In this document: piece by piece, positions 7,701 to 16,162 of the stretch
Numbering within the stretch: position 1 is the stretch's first letter
How the letters are laid out: every line of letters begins with the position of its first letter
NCBI RefSeq assembly: GCF_002294985.1
Contig: NZ_NSGE01000002.1
Coordinates: 186,001 to 250,000 of the forward strand
Length of the DNA: 64,000 bases
Direction of reading: 5' to 3'
From: Mesorhizobium sp. WSM3862
GTDB taxonomy: Bacteria; Pseudomonadota; Alphaproteobacteria; Rhizobiales; Rhizobiaceae
Translations under genes and position numbers: made by a program
Notes under the pieces: generated by a model
Seen by the model: only the letters and a program-made list of their open reading frames with translations
What the model was told of the DNA's origin: nothing
Database searches by the model: none

Positions 7701-9832
7701 ATGGCCAGACCCTCCATGATCTCATCACCAGGGCGGGGGAAGACAGCAAGGCCGCCAAGCATCCGGTGGCCTGCGAACTGGCCGCCTTGCTAGTGGCCGA
7801 GCTCCAGGACTGGAGCCGGCAGCTCAGCGAGCCGGCTCATGAGCAGTCGGACGTAAAGCAGCAGTTAGCGCGATCCGTGGCCTCAGCCGGCGCGAAGCCT
7901 GCCGTCAGCGCCGACGCGGCCGCGCTCTTCCCGAAACTCAGCGAATCCTATCCGGCAACCGCTGACGCCAGGAAGCGCGTCGACTTCCTGCTCAACCACT
8001 ACCAGCCGCGCATCGATCCGCGGCCCGACGGCTACAACCCGGCTGATCTGCATGAAAGTGCCATCAACCTGTTGAGCGTCGGCATCAAGGTCGGCACGGA
8101 CGCCTACAAGTCCGATACCGGTGCGCGGGTGTTCATGCAAAAAACCACCGAATTGCAGCGGCTCTTGGAGCGGAGGCCGGGCTTCAAGTCGGCGCCCTAT
8201 GTCAAGGCCCAGGCGGCAAAGCTCCACCAGGGCCGGTTCGACGTCGATGGCAGCCTGGCGGATCTGAAGGACAACCCCACGCTGGCGGCCTCGGTCATGG
8301 AGGCCTCGATCAGACTCGCCGTCGAAGAGCGAATACTGCCCAGCGCCTTAGCAATCTCCACCGACGACCCCGCCGGCAGGATAACGCTGAGCAGCGAAGC
8401 CCTGGAGCCCGCCAGGCTCGAAGCCGCCCCTGCCGAAGCGCAAGAAAGCGCGATTACCGAAACTGTGCACGCGGTTGCCGAGCTTTTGCGCCAGGACGGC
8501 ATCGAGGTGAAGGTGCCGCATCTTGACCAACGGTCGCGCGGGCATGTCTGGATAGCCGACGAGTTGACCGGCCAGAACGTGAGCGCGGCGCCGGAGGCCC
8601 AACTGGTCACCAATGCCGTGCGCCATGTCTTCGAGATCCCGGACGAGGCTTTTACGCGCGCCTTCAGGAAAGCGGCACTGGCCTTCGAGGAGCGGGACTG
8701 CAGCGAGGTCGCGACCACCAACTGGTTCACCAGGATGGACTCGCCGCGGTTACGCGGCGTTCACACGGCGTTTAGAACCGCGCAGAACTATCGCTTCGAG
8801 GTCGAGTTCCATACGCCGGCCAGTTACCGGGCCGAGCTCGCGCAGCGCGCGCAGAGCGAATGCGAGCTGGTCCCCGTTCCCCATGGTGCCTGGGAGATAT
8901 TACACTGGGGCTCGTCAGGAGAAAGCAGCTCGAGGGCGGCAAGGACTTCCAGGTCGCTCACCGTCGCAAGACAACAGATTGCGGTCGCTCGCTCGCCGCA
9001 AGCCGGTGAGATCCTCGCGGCCCTCGGTACGCGGCCGGTCGTGCTCGTCGGCATGCCGGCGAGCGGCAAGTCGACCATCGGGGCCCAGCTTGCGAAGGAG
9101 TTGGGGGTGGAGTTTGTCGACATCGATAAGCGTATCGTCGCCGAGCACGGCAATCTAATGGAGATGTTCGCCGACCCTGGCCGGGGCGAGGCGCACTTCA
9201 GGGACCTGGAGACCAAGGAGCTCGCCAAGCAGCTGGAGAGAGGGCCCATCGTCATCGCAACCGGCGGCGGCTGCTTTAGCAACGAGTCCAATCAAGCCGT
9301 GATCCTTAATAAGGCGAGGTCGATCTGGCTCGACACCGAGCTGAAAGAGCTCCGCAGGCGCCTCAATAGGGACACCAGCCGGCCGCTGCTGCAAGGCGCC
9401 GACATCGAGCAGAAGGTTGATCAGTTGTACGAAGAGCGCAGTCCGTTCTACCAAAAGGCCGATATCAGGTTGCCCCTCGTCCCCCCCTTTCAAAAAGACA
9501 AGAAGGACGCCCGCATTTGCGTGAAGGAACTCTACGCTTTCCTGTGCAGCGACAGAGAAGCCGCTCTGCCTGCTGCCGAGATATCACACGTCTCCGGTGC
9601 TTTCGGCACCGCCATCAGCATGCCCCCAACAGCGCAGCGCATGCACGATGATCATCACAATGATTGCGGGGGCGGCGTCGTGGAAGCCATCAAGGCGCCG
9701 GCGGCACCAATGAGTGAACGTGAACGGCCACCGCCCCTCGACACCCTGCAGCCTTTGCTGGCCGGCAATAACGCACGAACAGATTTAGCGTCTTCCACGA
9801 GAAGCAGAGAACGCTCAGGTCGAGGACAATGA
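4787..9832 (+). CDS. Large XopAD/SKWP-type type III effector with shikimate kinase domain
   Basis: A 1681-residue protein. The ATG at 4787 has GGAGAGGG just upstream; an in-frame TTG at 4766 is less likely. The N-terminus has three tandem units of about 42 residues, ending in NGFSRWP, HGFGKWP and NGLSRG. This is the SKWP repeat pattern of Ralstonia RipS and Xanthomonas XopAD. The centre contains KMLDGDFDGDAVVI (D854-D860), resembling the metal-binding loop of two-barrel RNA polymerases. The end is a shikimate kinase-like domain from about residue 1415: Walker A GMPASGKSTIG, DIDKRI, FRDLE, ATGGG and lid R-x-x-S-RPLL are all retained. M. loti Mlr6361, as I recall it, has many more repeats and the same kinase end. 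Its role is probably in nodulation through type III secretion. No secretion genes and no clear TtsI box are in the window. Confidence 0.85.
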   Translation: MGSTGELVGPAGRPDNEGGPHRIPDAMSDQQNTREATLAIAGDVVARDGNLDGFSDSDLADLVNGFSRWPDQQKTREATVAIALAVVARDGHLDGFSDQELANLVHGFGKWPEEENARKAIVAIAGELGSKGRRFSAFSTPALVRIANGLSRGIEEGETTGEVAEPALLKDRLHQLAHYLQYAEDRLQQADVHAIASIFKALGKAQLSDDFGALAQPGLDRLEVLRANPGFEHNNNLETMGNLCASLLPLARSPKPVLRWHRRPALNLLNAIQPVVEHKIDAHLKAGQAERTSGPNASRCPALSIYQVLKTRAVLETLYRRPYVDGDELALQARQEELHGKTRQILDSARALIYADLSYMSWNVIAEIEAKEPLEALDTFMAQNSSMVQAQHSAASFDVHRVLQAMDHEPRPPQGDAGLMRLPVVDMQGRPLASEAELRYSTFHRLTSGAVPVVAVQLKGTPTGAMLTRTFPVEGVPYRMDLFGGSKLKPPQKSLNQLASHLPFAPEEAPSGKLLAIPYAETAPGTAFEQLSRAWAPFKEAYYYTQRRGFAAPPGIPDIGPHDYALEGCFKLSLLPDRPAGAGHPFRFEGRDGEIALRPHDGCGFIRASLAERMPAIARARHDAPERMPAYPDNSQSAVPPSALQHYPRSVEVAEETREKALAWLETHPSLTLEEVFRTVTGGHIEGSGAIAVPSSDECLHVPTGKSKTLTRDAGVLVGRSPYDKPNLRPFAADRVRSARDGDRTAAFLDQCVAFQYSFNVAHRSRAGLAADDPTFFAKGILIVVPDEMWPADFAERGVVMSAEDVKCHSRWLEEKDRVKADTALECVGILQATEVFAPGSLVAVPSVEQKMLDGDFDGDAVVIIGNRPRLYEHVRQFDAQLQARGIASMKPPKSHTPAIEKGDYQFSRSKQILSATGLVLETYSCLQRNVLAQPQEAQRWFAERAIFGTYEGIHPELKADIRALLQEDRPDGQTLHDLITRAGEDSKAAKHPVACELAALLVAELQDWSRQLSEPAHEQSDVKQQLARSVASAGAKPAVSADAAALFPKLSESYPATADARKRVDFLLNHYQPRIDPRPDGYNPADLHESAINLLSVGIKVGTDAYKSDTGARVFMQKTTELQRLLERRPGFKSAPYVKAQAAKLHQGRFDVDGSLADLKDNPTLAASVMEASIRLAVEERILPSALAISTDDPAGRITLSSEALEPARLEAAPAEAQESAITETVHAVAELLRQDGIEVKVPHLDQRSRGHVWIADELTGQNVSAAPEAQLVTNAVRHVFEIPDEAFTRAFRKAALAFEERDCSEVATTNWFTRMDSPRLRGVHTAFRTAQNYRFEVEFHTPASYRAELAQRAQSECELVPVPHGAWEILHWGSSGESSSRAARTSRSLTVARQQIAVARSPQAGEILAALGTRPVVLVGMPASGKSTIGAQLAKELGVEFVDIDKRIVAEHGNLMEMFADPGRGEAHFRDLETKELAKQLERGPIVIATGGGCFSNESNQAVILNKARSIWLDTELKELRRRLNRDTSRPLLQGADIEQKVDQLYEERSPFYQKADIRLPLVPPFQKDKKDARICVKELYAFLCSDREAALPAAEISHVSGAFGTAISMPPTAQRMHDDHHNDCGGGVVEAIKAPAAPMSERERPPPLDTLQPLLAGNNARTDLASSTRSRERSGRGQ

Positions 9833-9949
9833 GTTTAGGCGGCGCAATCAAGGGTTCTTTCGCAGGTTTGGTGCAGGGTGCGGGTACGCGCCGAGCTAAT
9901 AAAGTGGGAATCGCATGTATAGAGCCGTCAGAAGCCTGATGGCCGAGTT

Positions 9950-10530
9950 GATCCGGCCTGGATGACACAGGAGGATTCCGCCGCACAAAGACAAACCGCC
10001 GGTGCCGGGTCGAAGCGACGGATCCGGACTGACTTTTGGCATCGTGGAGTTGCGCAATCCTCGTTGGATGCCGTGTCGGGATTGTTACGCAGGAGGTCGA
10101 TGCCTTTGCGCAGCTGCGGGAGATCCGCCCGGATCGAGCGACATCCGAGCTGATGGAACTGACGCCGCGGCTGGGGAGCATGATGCCGTACCGGCAGGCT
10201 GCGAGAGTGCTTGCCGAATTCCTGCCCGTTGAGCCGACCGAGACGCATGCCACAGTGCGCAAGCGAACCATCAGGATTGGCGAACGGCTCCACGATCAGG
10301 TTGCTGAGGAAGAATTGCACGCAAGGGCGCAAACGGATGACGCCGACTTGAAATGCAGCTTCCCGGCGATCGACGCAAAGAGTTCGTCATCAGCATCGAT
10401 ACTGCGCATGTTCGAAGCGCCGATTCCAATTCCGCGCGCAACTTCGAGCTCGTTGTGGCCCGATGCGGCCGCGGCGGGCGGGGCGAAGGCGGCGAGCTCA
10501 GCGGTGAGACGCAAAGTCGGTGACGGCCCG
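9950..10530 (+). pseudogene. Degenerate ISKra4-family transposase
   Basis: Pieces in different plus frames match the ISKra4 transposase. The segment TSELMELTPRLGSMMPYRQA followed by ARVLAEFLPVEPTETHATVR lies at about 10140-10255. The start of the catalytic domain, KEFVISIDTAHVRSADSNSA and FELVVARCGRGGRG, lies at about 10375-10490. The aspartate in SIDTAHV is in the expected place. Frameshifts separate the blocks and the remaining catalytic domain is not recognisable. Non-functional. Confidence 0.65.
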
Positions 10531-11418
10531 TTGATATAGACCGTGTTCCAATGCACGATCGCGCTAACGACGAGGTTTTGAGGCCGGAGGCGCGGAAGGC
10601 CTGGCTTTCGAATGATCGGGCGCGGATTTCGCCGCGCTCGTGGAAGAAGACGGGCGCGCTTCAGTTTATGCGCAGCTTCGCCCTTGTTGAGCCCAGCTTG
10701 GCAGCGCCGTTCGAGCAGTGGTCGTGGTTACCGCGGTCAGCGACTTTGTCCCGGCCTTCAAATTCGTGCGCCGCGACGGTGTCAAGGTCGCTGCCTCGCG
10801 CCTAACTTGCCGTTCGCCCTTGCGGAGCCTTCGCCTAGTGCCGGCGACCGACGCTTTCGTGCACCCCCCCGACAGCATGCGTCGGCCGCCGGTCGGATTG
10901 GTAACCACTTGAATAGGTTTGGTGACCCTTGTCGAGTGACTGCCGGTCGCACTTCTCGGCGGATTCGTTTTCATTTCCTAAGCACGGGTTAATTCAGGAC
11001 AACGACAGATAATTCTGGGCACATCGAATTCGGCGTGAAAGCCGTCCGAAACGGCACTTTCTGTGAAGCGGCTCCGGCACGTTCAGAGAACCTCCTCGCC
11101 TAGGCTGCTATCTGCACCTCAAACGACTGACTTGCGCGTAAAATCGCCATCGGATCGGCTTTGCCGTTCCCAGCAGACACCGACAACGTCATTCGCCCAG
11201 CAAGCGATTAACCTGTAATAGAGCCAGCCTGCATGGGACCTGCGGCGGGAAACGATGGCGCTTGTAGCTGACGGTCACGGTGTTCATGCCATGGTGTCTA
11301 TGCCGCAAATGCCTGAACGCGAGTTAAGTTGATAACGCCCCTGCCTGTCATCGCAGCTCGGGCGCGGCATCAGGATTTGTGGCGGACAGGCTGACTTTCT
11401 ACGCAGACTCGCCAAATG
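10531..11418. other. Long stretch with no gene seen
   Basis: About 890 bases between the ISKra4 remnant and the 3' end of moeA. Open frames up to 126 codons occur on both strands but show no family motif, ribosome binding site or consistent codon pattern. Part of the left side may be the eroded 3' half of the ISKra4 element. Confidence 0.45.
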
Positions 11419-12696
11419 CTAGGTCGCAAACGGTTCGTAGCGTATCGGCATGCTGTTTGTGATTTCGGCGGCCTCAGGCGGCAGGAGTGCGATGCCGTCG
11501 GCCAACGCAACGGCCATCAAATTGGCCGCGGTTCCACGTTCAAGCATCTCCAGCACAGGTTCGCCCCTTTCGGTGCGGCCGGATATGCGAACGGGTACAA
11601 ACTCGGTTCGGCCTTGCCGCTTTTTGCAGCTGAAGCCAGCCACCGCCGAGAACCATTGCGGCTGGGTCTCCGCGAGGCCTGCCAGCCTTCGCAAGGCAGG
11701 CAGGACAATCTGCCGGAACGCTATGAGCGCCGCGTTGGGATTGCCCGGCAACCCTGCAAAGAGTGTTTTCCTAATCCTTCCGACCTTCAGCGGCTTGCCC
11801 GGCCGGATCGCGACGTTGAGGACGTCAAGGTCGGCTCCATGAGCCTGAACAGCCACCACTGTATGGTCTTCCTCGCCTGCCGAGACCCCGCCTCTGGTAA
11901 CGAGGGCATCACAGGACGTGACGGCGCGAGCGACAACGTCTTTGAGGAGCCTCAGGCTGTCAGGGACCATGCCGAAGTCGACGATTTCCGCCCAAGGGCA
12001 ACCCGCCAGCAACGAGCTCAGCATAATCTGATTGGAATTGTAAATCTGGCCGTGCTCGAGGGGTTCACCCGGTTCTTTTAATTCGGTTCCGGTCGAGAGC
12101 AGTCCTATCCGGATTTTTCGAAGCACTTGCACGTCGACGATCCCCACCGCTGCCAACAAGGTTAGATCCCTGTCGGATAGGCCCTTGCCCCGGCTTATCA
12201 GTTCCGCGTCCGCGCTGACGTCCTCGCCAGCAAAACGGATGTGATGGCCGCGACGGGGCCGCTCGTAAATCGTGACGGTGTCGCCAATTTGCTCGCAGCG
12301 CTCTTGCATAACCACGGCGTCGAAGGTCCACGGAACGGGTGCTCCCGTGAATATCCTGAGTGCAGTTCGGCGGGCGAGATTCTCAAAAACGCGTACATCG
12401 CCGGCGGCCACCCGTTCAGCGACACGAAAAGTCCAAGGCCCTTCCCCATCGAAATCCGCCGTTCGAACGGCGAATCCGTCCATGGCCGAATTATCGAACG
12501 GAGGCAGGGAAATAGGTGAGCATATATCGGCCGCGCAAACCCTCCCCAATGCACCGACGAGCGAGACCGTTTCGCTATCTAGAATAGGTTTGGCGAGCGC
12601 GATGGCTTTGGCTACCGCCGTCCCGAACGGGATAGCTTCGCCGCTCTGCCCGGCAGAACAGTCGGCTTTCAAAACAGGTTTCATGGCGTGAAGCAC
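11419..12696 (-). CDS. moeA: Molybdopterin molybdotransferase (MoeA/ChlE-like)
   Basis: A 425-residue MoeA, full length for the family. It inserts molybdate into adenylylated molybdopterin to give molybdenum cofactor. Visible are the N-terminal PPFDNSAMDGFAVR motif, IFTGAPVPWTFDAVVMQE, the GLLSTGTEL segment, and the domain-III signature TRGGVSAGEEDHT, then FAGLPGNPNAALIAF. The GTG start at 12696 has AAGGAGGA seven bases upstream, a strong site that outweighs the internal ATG four codons later. The gene is 47 bases downstream of cytochrome c and a broken Rieske gene on the same strand. That order matches arsenite oxidase operons (aioB-aioA-cytC-moeA), so it may have served that enzyme. It could still support other molybdoenzymes. 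Confidence 0.93.
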   Translation of the reverse strand: MLHAMKPVLKADCSAGQSGEAIPFGTAVAKAIALAKPILDSETVSLVGALGRVCAADICSPISLPPFDNSAMDGFAVRTADFDGEGPWTFRVAERVAAGDVRVFENLARRTALRIFTGAPVPWTFDAVVMQERCEQIGDTVTIYERPRRGHHIRFAGEDVSADAELISRGKGLSDRDLTLLAAVGIVDVQVLRKIRIGLLSTGTELKEPGEPLEHGQIYNSNQIMLSSLLAGCPWAEIVDFGMVPDSLRLLKDVVARAVTSCDALVTRGGVSAGEEDHTVVAVQAHGADLDVLNVAIRPGKPLKVGRIRKTLFAGLPGNPNAALIAFRQIVLPALRRLAGLAETQPQWFSAVAGFSCKKRQGRTEFVPVRISGRTERGEPVLEMLERGTAANLMAVALADGIALLPPEAAEITNSMPIRYEPFAT

Positions 12697-12743
12697 GATC
12701 GCTCCTCCTTTGCGATGTTCTCGAAGGCAACGGCTAAAGGTTT

Positions 12744-13121
12744 CTAACCTGACATACTCTTGAGATAGGCGATGACGTTTTTGACGTCCTCGGGATTCTC
12801 GAGGCCAGGGAACCCCATTTTGTTCGCTGGCACTTTCGCTTTGGGATTTGTCAGATACTCCATCAGGTTCGGCTCATCCCATACGAGGCCCGCGGCGCCC
12901 ACATCCCTCATGGCCCTCGAATAAGAATAGCCAGGGACGGTCCCCGCTGTCCGGCCCACGACGCCCTTCAAGGATGGCCCCACTTTGTTCGCTTCGGTAT
13001 CAGCGCTGTGACAGGCGGCGCACCTTTTGAAGACCGCCTTGCCTCCCTCGATATCCTGGGCCCGCGCGACCGGAGGCAGTAACGCCAAAACGACTGTGGC
13101 ACCGACGAACAGATATTTCAC
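12744..13121 (-). CDS. Periplasmic class I cytochrome c
   Basis: A 125-residue exported monohaem cytochrome c of the c2/c550 type. A hydrophobic signal peptide (KYLFVGATVVLALLPPVARA) ends in a normal AxA cleavage site. Then come the haem motif CAACH about 15 residues into the mature protein, VGPSLKGVVGR, and a distal methionine in ANKMGFPGL. I start at the GTG at 13121, directly before the signal peptide; an upstream in-frame GTG at 13145 would add eight residues that do not look like signal. In arsenite oxidase operons such a cytochrome accepts electrons from the enzyme. Here the enzyme's large subunit is gone, so the partner is uncertain. Confidence 0.88.
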   Translation of the reverse strand: MKYLFVGATVVLALLPPVARAQDIEGGKAVFKRCAACHSADTEANKVGPSLKGVVGRTAGTVPGYSYSRAMRDVGAAGLVWDEPNLMEYLTNPKAKVPANKMGFPGLENPEDVKNVIAYLKSMSG

Positions 13122-13194
13122 GCAGGAATTCCCCGATTGGGACACGGCAGGCGGTCGATATGTTTATAAGCCATGATCCAATCCTCGCTTAAAG

Positions 13195-13651
13195 TACGTT
13201 GCCCAGGCGGCCGTAACGAAGCTCGTCGACCCCCGCTCGGCGTAGATTTTCGGCCTTGGCGTCGATGCGCTGCTCGTATGAGGAATATTGCCCGTTGACT
13301 GGTCCCATCTGCTACTTTTCTCAAATGTGAGTGATGGCCGGGATAAATAAAGGAGTGTTCATCGGCGTTGTAGTTCCATGGGAAGCCCTTGTGCGGGCAC
13401 GTGGTCGAGAATCCGACAATGTCGCGGTCCGGCCCGCGCGGTTTGATAACTGACGTCGAGGGTTCGTTCGGCTTCAGCCTGATCGATCGGATTCGATGAG
13501 TGTCAGCCCCACTGCAGACCTTGTCTGAGTCTGCGCAGGCAGTGCGACAGCTACGGCCATTCCTGCATAGGCAAACGTTCGCCCCCCCCTTTAGAAATTG
13601 ACGGCGGCCGATGTCAGGCAGCTTTTTGCAGCAATTCATGCGGTCCCACAC
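13195..13651 (-). pseudogene. Broken arsenite-oxidase-like Rieske subunit
   Basis: The N-terminal frame has a Tat-type start, GRRQFLKGG, followed by a run of eight G bases where the frame is lost. The hydrophobic part FAYAGMAVAVALPAQ continues in another frame. Further on the Rieske cluster appears as CPHKGFPWNYNADEHSFIYP then GHHSHL, with the second binding cysteine of the family (usually C-P-G-H) replaced by tyrosine. A final block, GVDELRYGRLGNVL, resembles the C-terminus of arsenite oxidase small subunits. Several frameshifts make it a pseudogene. With cytochrome c and moeA downstream it looks like the remains of an aioB-aioA-cytC-moeA operon. Part of the Rieske core and all of aioA are deleted. 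Confidence 0.65.
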
Positions 13652-13838
13652 ATTAGGCGAAATGTTCTCGCAAATAGCTCTGCAACGCTCGTACCAACCG
13701 GAAAAGCCGGCGATTACAAAATGAGAATGGGATCCGCTCCCGAGGAGTCGCGGCCAAGGCCCGCAGAGGCGATGTCACGTTGTCTGCATATAAACGCGTT
13801 GAGACCTGCGGCTCTGATGTCAGCTGGGCGTTATCAAC

Positions 13839-14365
13839 TTAACTCGTGTTCAGGAACGCCGCAGGCAGCACAGCCGAAACGATGTCTGGCCATCCCGATG
13901 CGGCCCGGCTTCGTCTATCTGGCGGCCGTCGTCGACTGTAGCTGATGTCCAGCGCCCAGACATGGTTCGGGCGTCGATCGTCATCCCGCACAACAGATAC
14001 GGGTAGATCTTGTGGCCCCCAGTTGGCCTGCTCGTGTTCGGGCGCCGATAGATCGCAGAAATCCCCATGCGCTTCATCAGCGTCGCGACATGGCGGCGGC
14101 CGAACACGACACCGGCTCGCCGCAGCAGCGCCCGAAGCATCCGCGCCACCGGCGAAGGGGTAATCGAGATGGCAAGGGCTTTGCTGCCCGCCTCGAACAC
14201 ACTGCCGAATGCGAGGACTTGGAAACAGGTCTGATCCGTGAGGAAACGCTCTGAACGGCTGGACCTCGTGCCGCCGAATTTCCCGGTCATCGTCATGCGC
14301 TGTCCCAATACGCCTTCCGTGGGCCGCGAGGGCATGGTCCAGGCACTGGCGCCGGCCCACATCAT
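13839..14365 (-). pseudogene. IS3-family OrfB remnant with an inverted internal piece
   Basis: Minus-strand frames give RMLRALLRRAGVVFGRRHVA, TLMKRMGISAIYRRPNTSRP and GGHKIYPYLL, then in another frame RPNHVWALDISY. This is the normal order of an IS3 OrfB up to its first catalytic aspartate. The next piece of the same protein, MRPGFVYLAAVVD, lies immediately adjacent but on the plus strand (13899-13938). A short internal inversion has therefore occurred. No intact transposase remains. Confidence 0.75.
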
Positions 14366-14460
14366 CGAAAGCGGCCTGCCGACGGAGCGGCTGCTCGCCT
14401 ATATCGCCGTTTTGAAATACGCCGATGGCCTCCCAATGTACCCACAGGAGGCATCTATCT
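14238..14460 (+). pseudogene. IS66 TnpC fragment
   Basis: The frame SERLDLVPPNFPVIVMRCPN followed by MVQALAPAHIIESGLPTERL and LAYIAVLKYADGLPMYPQEA matches the zinc-finger-adjacent region of IS66-family TnpC. Two of the expected cysteines are lost, and the sequence diverges after the PLYRQ-like motif. It abuts the IS3 remnant, so several elements have landed on each other here. Confidence 0.7.
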
Positions 14461-14559
14461 GTGGGGCGCGTCGAGGTGAGCCGGTCGTTGATGGCGCAGC
14501 GGACGGGGCACCGGCGAAGCCAAAGCGGAGCAGTCTCAACAAGGCGAGCCGACATCTTT

Positions 14560-14690
14560 TGTCGGGTTTGTCGAGTTCGCGATATGCCCATTGTCAGTCG
14601 ATCTCTTGCTTTGCTTCGGGTTAATCGACTGAAAAGCAACCATAAAGTTCCTTCTTCAGCTCAATCAAGCAAGCTGGCATGACTCTTGAG
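14560..14690 (+). promoter_or_regulatory. Degenerate nif-type promoter region upstream of the MFS gene
   Basis: This stretch has the same layout as the nif promoter at 20290-20413. It has TTTTGTCGGG near 14574, a CTGAAAAGCAACCATAAAG block near 14629, and a sigma-54-like TGGCATGACTCTTGA at 14675-14689. The GG of the -24 element is kept, while the -12 GC reads GA. The upstream TGT-N10-ACA is imperfect, ending in GAG. It lies about 220 bases before the MFS gene and points towards it. Activity is doubtful. Confidence 0.4.
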
Positions 14691-14912
14691 AGCCTTCTTT
14701 GGCGGGCGGGCAACAGCTGCCGGCCATAACTCGCGTCACGGGTAGCCGCGATGAACAGCCCCAGGACCGCAATGCTTCACGCTCTCGATCGAACGCAACG
14801 TATTCCTTCGACCATGACAATGGTCGCGCCAAAACGACCAGTCATAGTATTTGGATATATAATCTATTTTCTTCATAACTGACGCTAATTACAACTTTAC
14901 GGCATAACAAAA

Positions 14913-16151
14913 ATGAACGCCCACAGCATCTCAGTAAATAATACGCGCCTTCTGTTGTACAGGCGCATGTTCATTGCTGAACGATTTCTGATTTCCTTTG
15001 CGATGGGCGTTTTTGCGCTGTTTCCAGTCTACCTGTTGTCGGTTGGGCGCGACGAGATCTTTTTTGGTTCGATCTCAGCAGCAGGCATGGCGGCAGCTAT
15101 ATTAATAGTTTTGATCAGTCCTACGCTGACACGCCAGTTTAGCGTGCGGAGGCTCGCACCCATCGGCGGGCTTCTCTATGCAGCAGCCTGCGTGACCATA
15201 CTCTTGAACGAATTGTCGGGGGTGCGCGCGACATTCCCCTACTTCCTCAGCTACATGCTGCAATCAGGCGGATGGGCGCTGCACTTCACTATGGGCTCCA
15301 TATGCATTTCCGCCCTTTCAAGCGATGCAGACCGGCCATCGAGCTTCATGGCCTACTCTGCTTTCTCCACCTTAGGGTTAACCTGCGGACCGCTGCTGAG
15401 CAGCCTCCTTACCCGGTTCGCCGGCTTGGGCACGCTGGATATGTTCGTTCTGGCAATGCTCGCGGCGACGGCAGGGTCAGCATTGTCATCGTGGGCAGCG
15501 CAACGTGCAGCGAACATCCGCGAAGCAGATATTCCGAATAACACCTCGCTTGGGCGCGACCTTCTCAATCTGCTCTTCAGCAAACCTGCTCTGTTTTTTG
15601 TTCTTGTACTGTTGTCCGCAAGCATTTACACTTGCTTGATAAACTTCCAGGCTCTTTTTGCCAATAATGCAGGTCTTCCGTACGAAATATTCTTTGGTTT
15701 TTGGGCCATAGGAGTAGTCGGCTCCAGATTTGCAATTGGTCCGCACATAACCCGCAGTGCGGCCGACCGCACCTTGCCGCTACTCCTGGGCGGGACGGTG
15801 GTTTCGCTTCTCGGCTTTCACTACTCCCCAGGCCACCCCGTCATTTATGCAATGGCATCGCTGGCGACCGGCATAACTTATGGGCTATCCTATCCTCTGA
15901 TGCAGGCAGAAGCCGTCCGCGTGACTGCGCCGCAGTCCCGGACTTTGGTGCAGATCGTTTTCAGCCTTTGCTATTTTCTTGGCCTGTATTTCTTCCCTTT
16001 CGCCGCCGGGCTCGTCTCAGTCCAGCTGGGATACGACACGCTGACGCTGTTGATTGCCGGCTTGGCTCTGCTGCAAACGGCTATCGCTCTCCTTGGCTAT
16101 CGCATCATCCGGCGCAAGCGGACCCCGACCGTAGTTGGCTCTAAAGGCTGA
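14913..16151 (+). CDS. MFS transporter
   Basis: A 412-residue protein with about 12 hydrophobic segments across its whole length and a basic linker (RQFSVRR) after the second or third segment, as in the major facilitator superfamily. It should be an inner-membrane proton-coupled exporter. It is first in a plus-strand set: 11 bases separate it from the saccharopine-dehydrogenase-like gene, followed by the hydroxylase remnant and the cupin-synthetase. That tight spacing suggests it exports the cassette's product. Base composition is lower in GC than the gibberellin operon. The ATG at 14913 has no strong Shine-Dalgarno; the preceding 30 bases are AT-rich. Substrate unknown. Confidence 0.85.
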   Translation: MNAHSISVNNTRLLLYRRMFIAERFLISFAMGVFALFPVYLLSVGRDEIFFGSISAAGMAAAILIVLISPTLTRQFSVRRLAPIGGLLYAAACVTILLNELSGVRATFPYFLSYMLQSGGWALHFTMGSICISALSSDADRPSSFMAYSAFSTLGLTCGPLLSSLLTRFAGLGTLDMFVLAMLAATAGSALSSWAAQRAANIREADIPNNTSLGRDLLNLLFSKPALFFVLVLLSASIYTCLINFQALFANNAGLPYEIFFGFWAIGVVGSRFAIGPHITRSAADRTLPLLLGGTVVSLLGFHYSPGHPVIYAMASLATGITYGLSYPLMQAEAVRVTAPQSRTLVQIVFSLCYFLGLYFFPFAAGLVSVQLGYDTLTLLIAGLALLQTAIALLGYRIIRRKRTPTVVGSKG

Positions 16152-16162
16152 AGTAGGGCACA

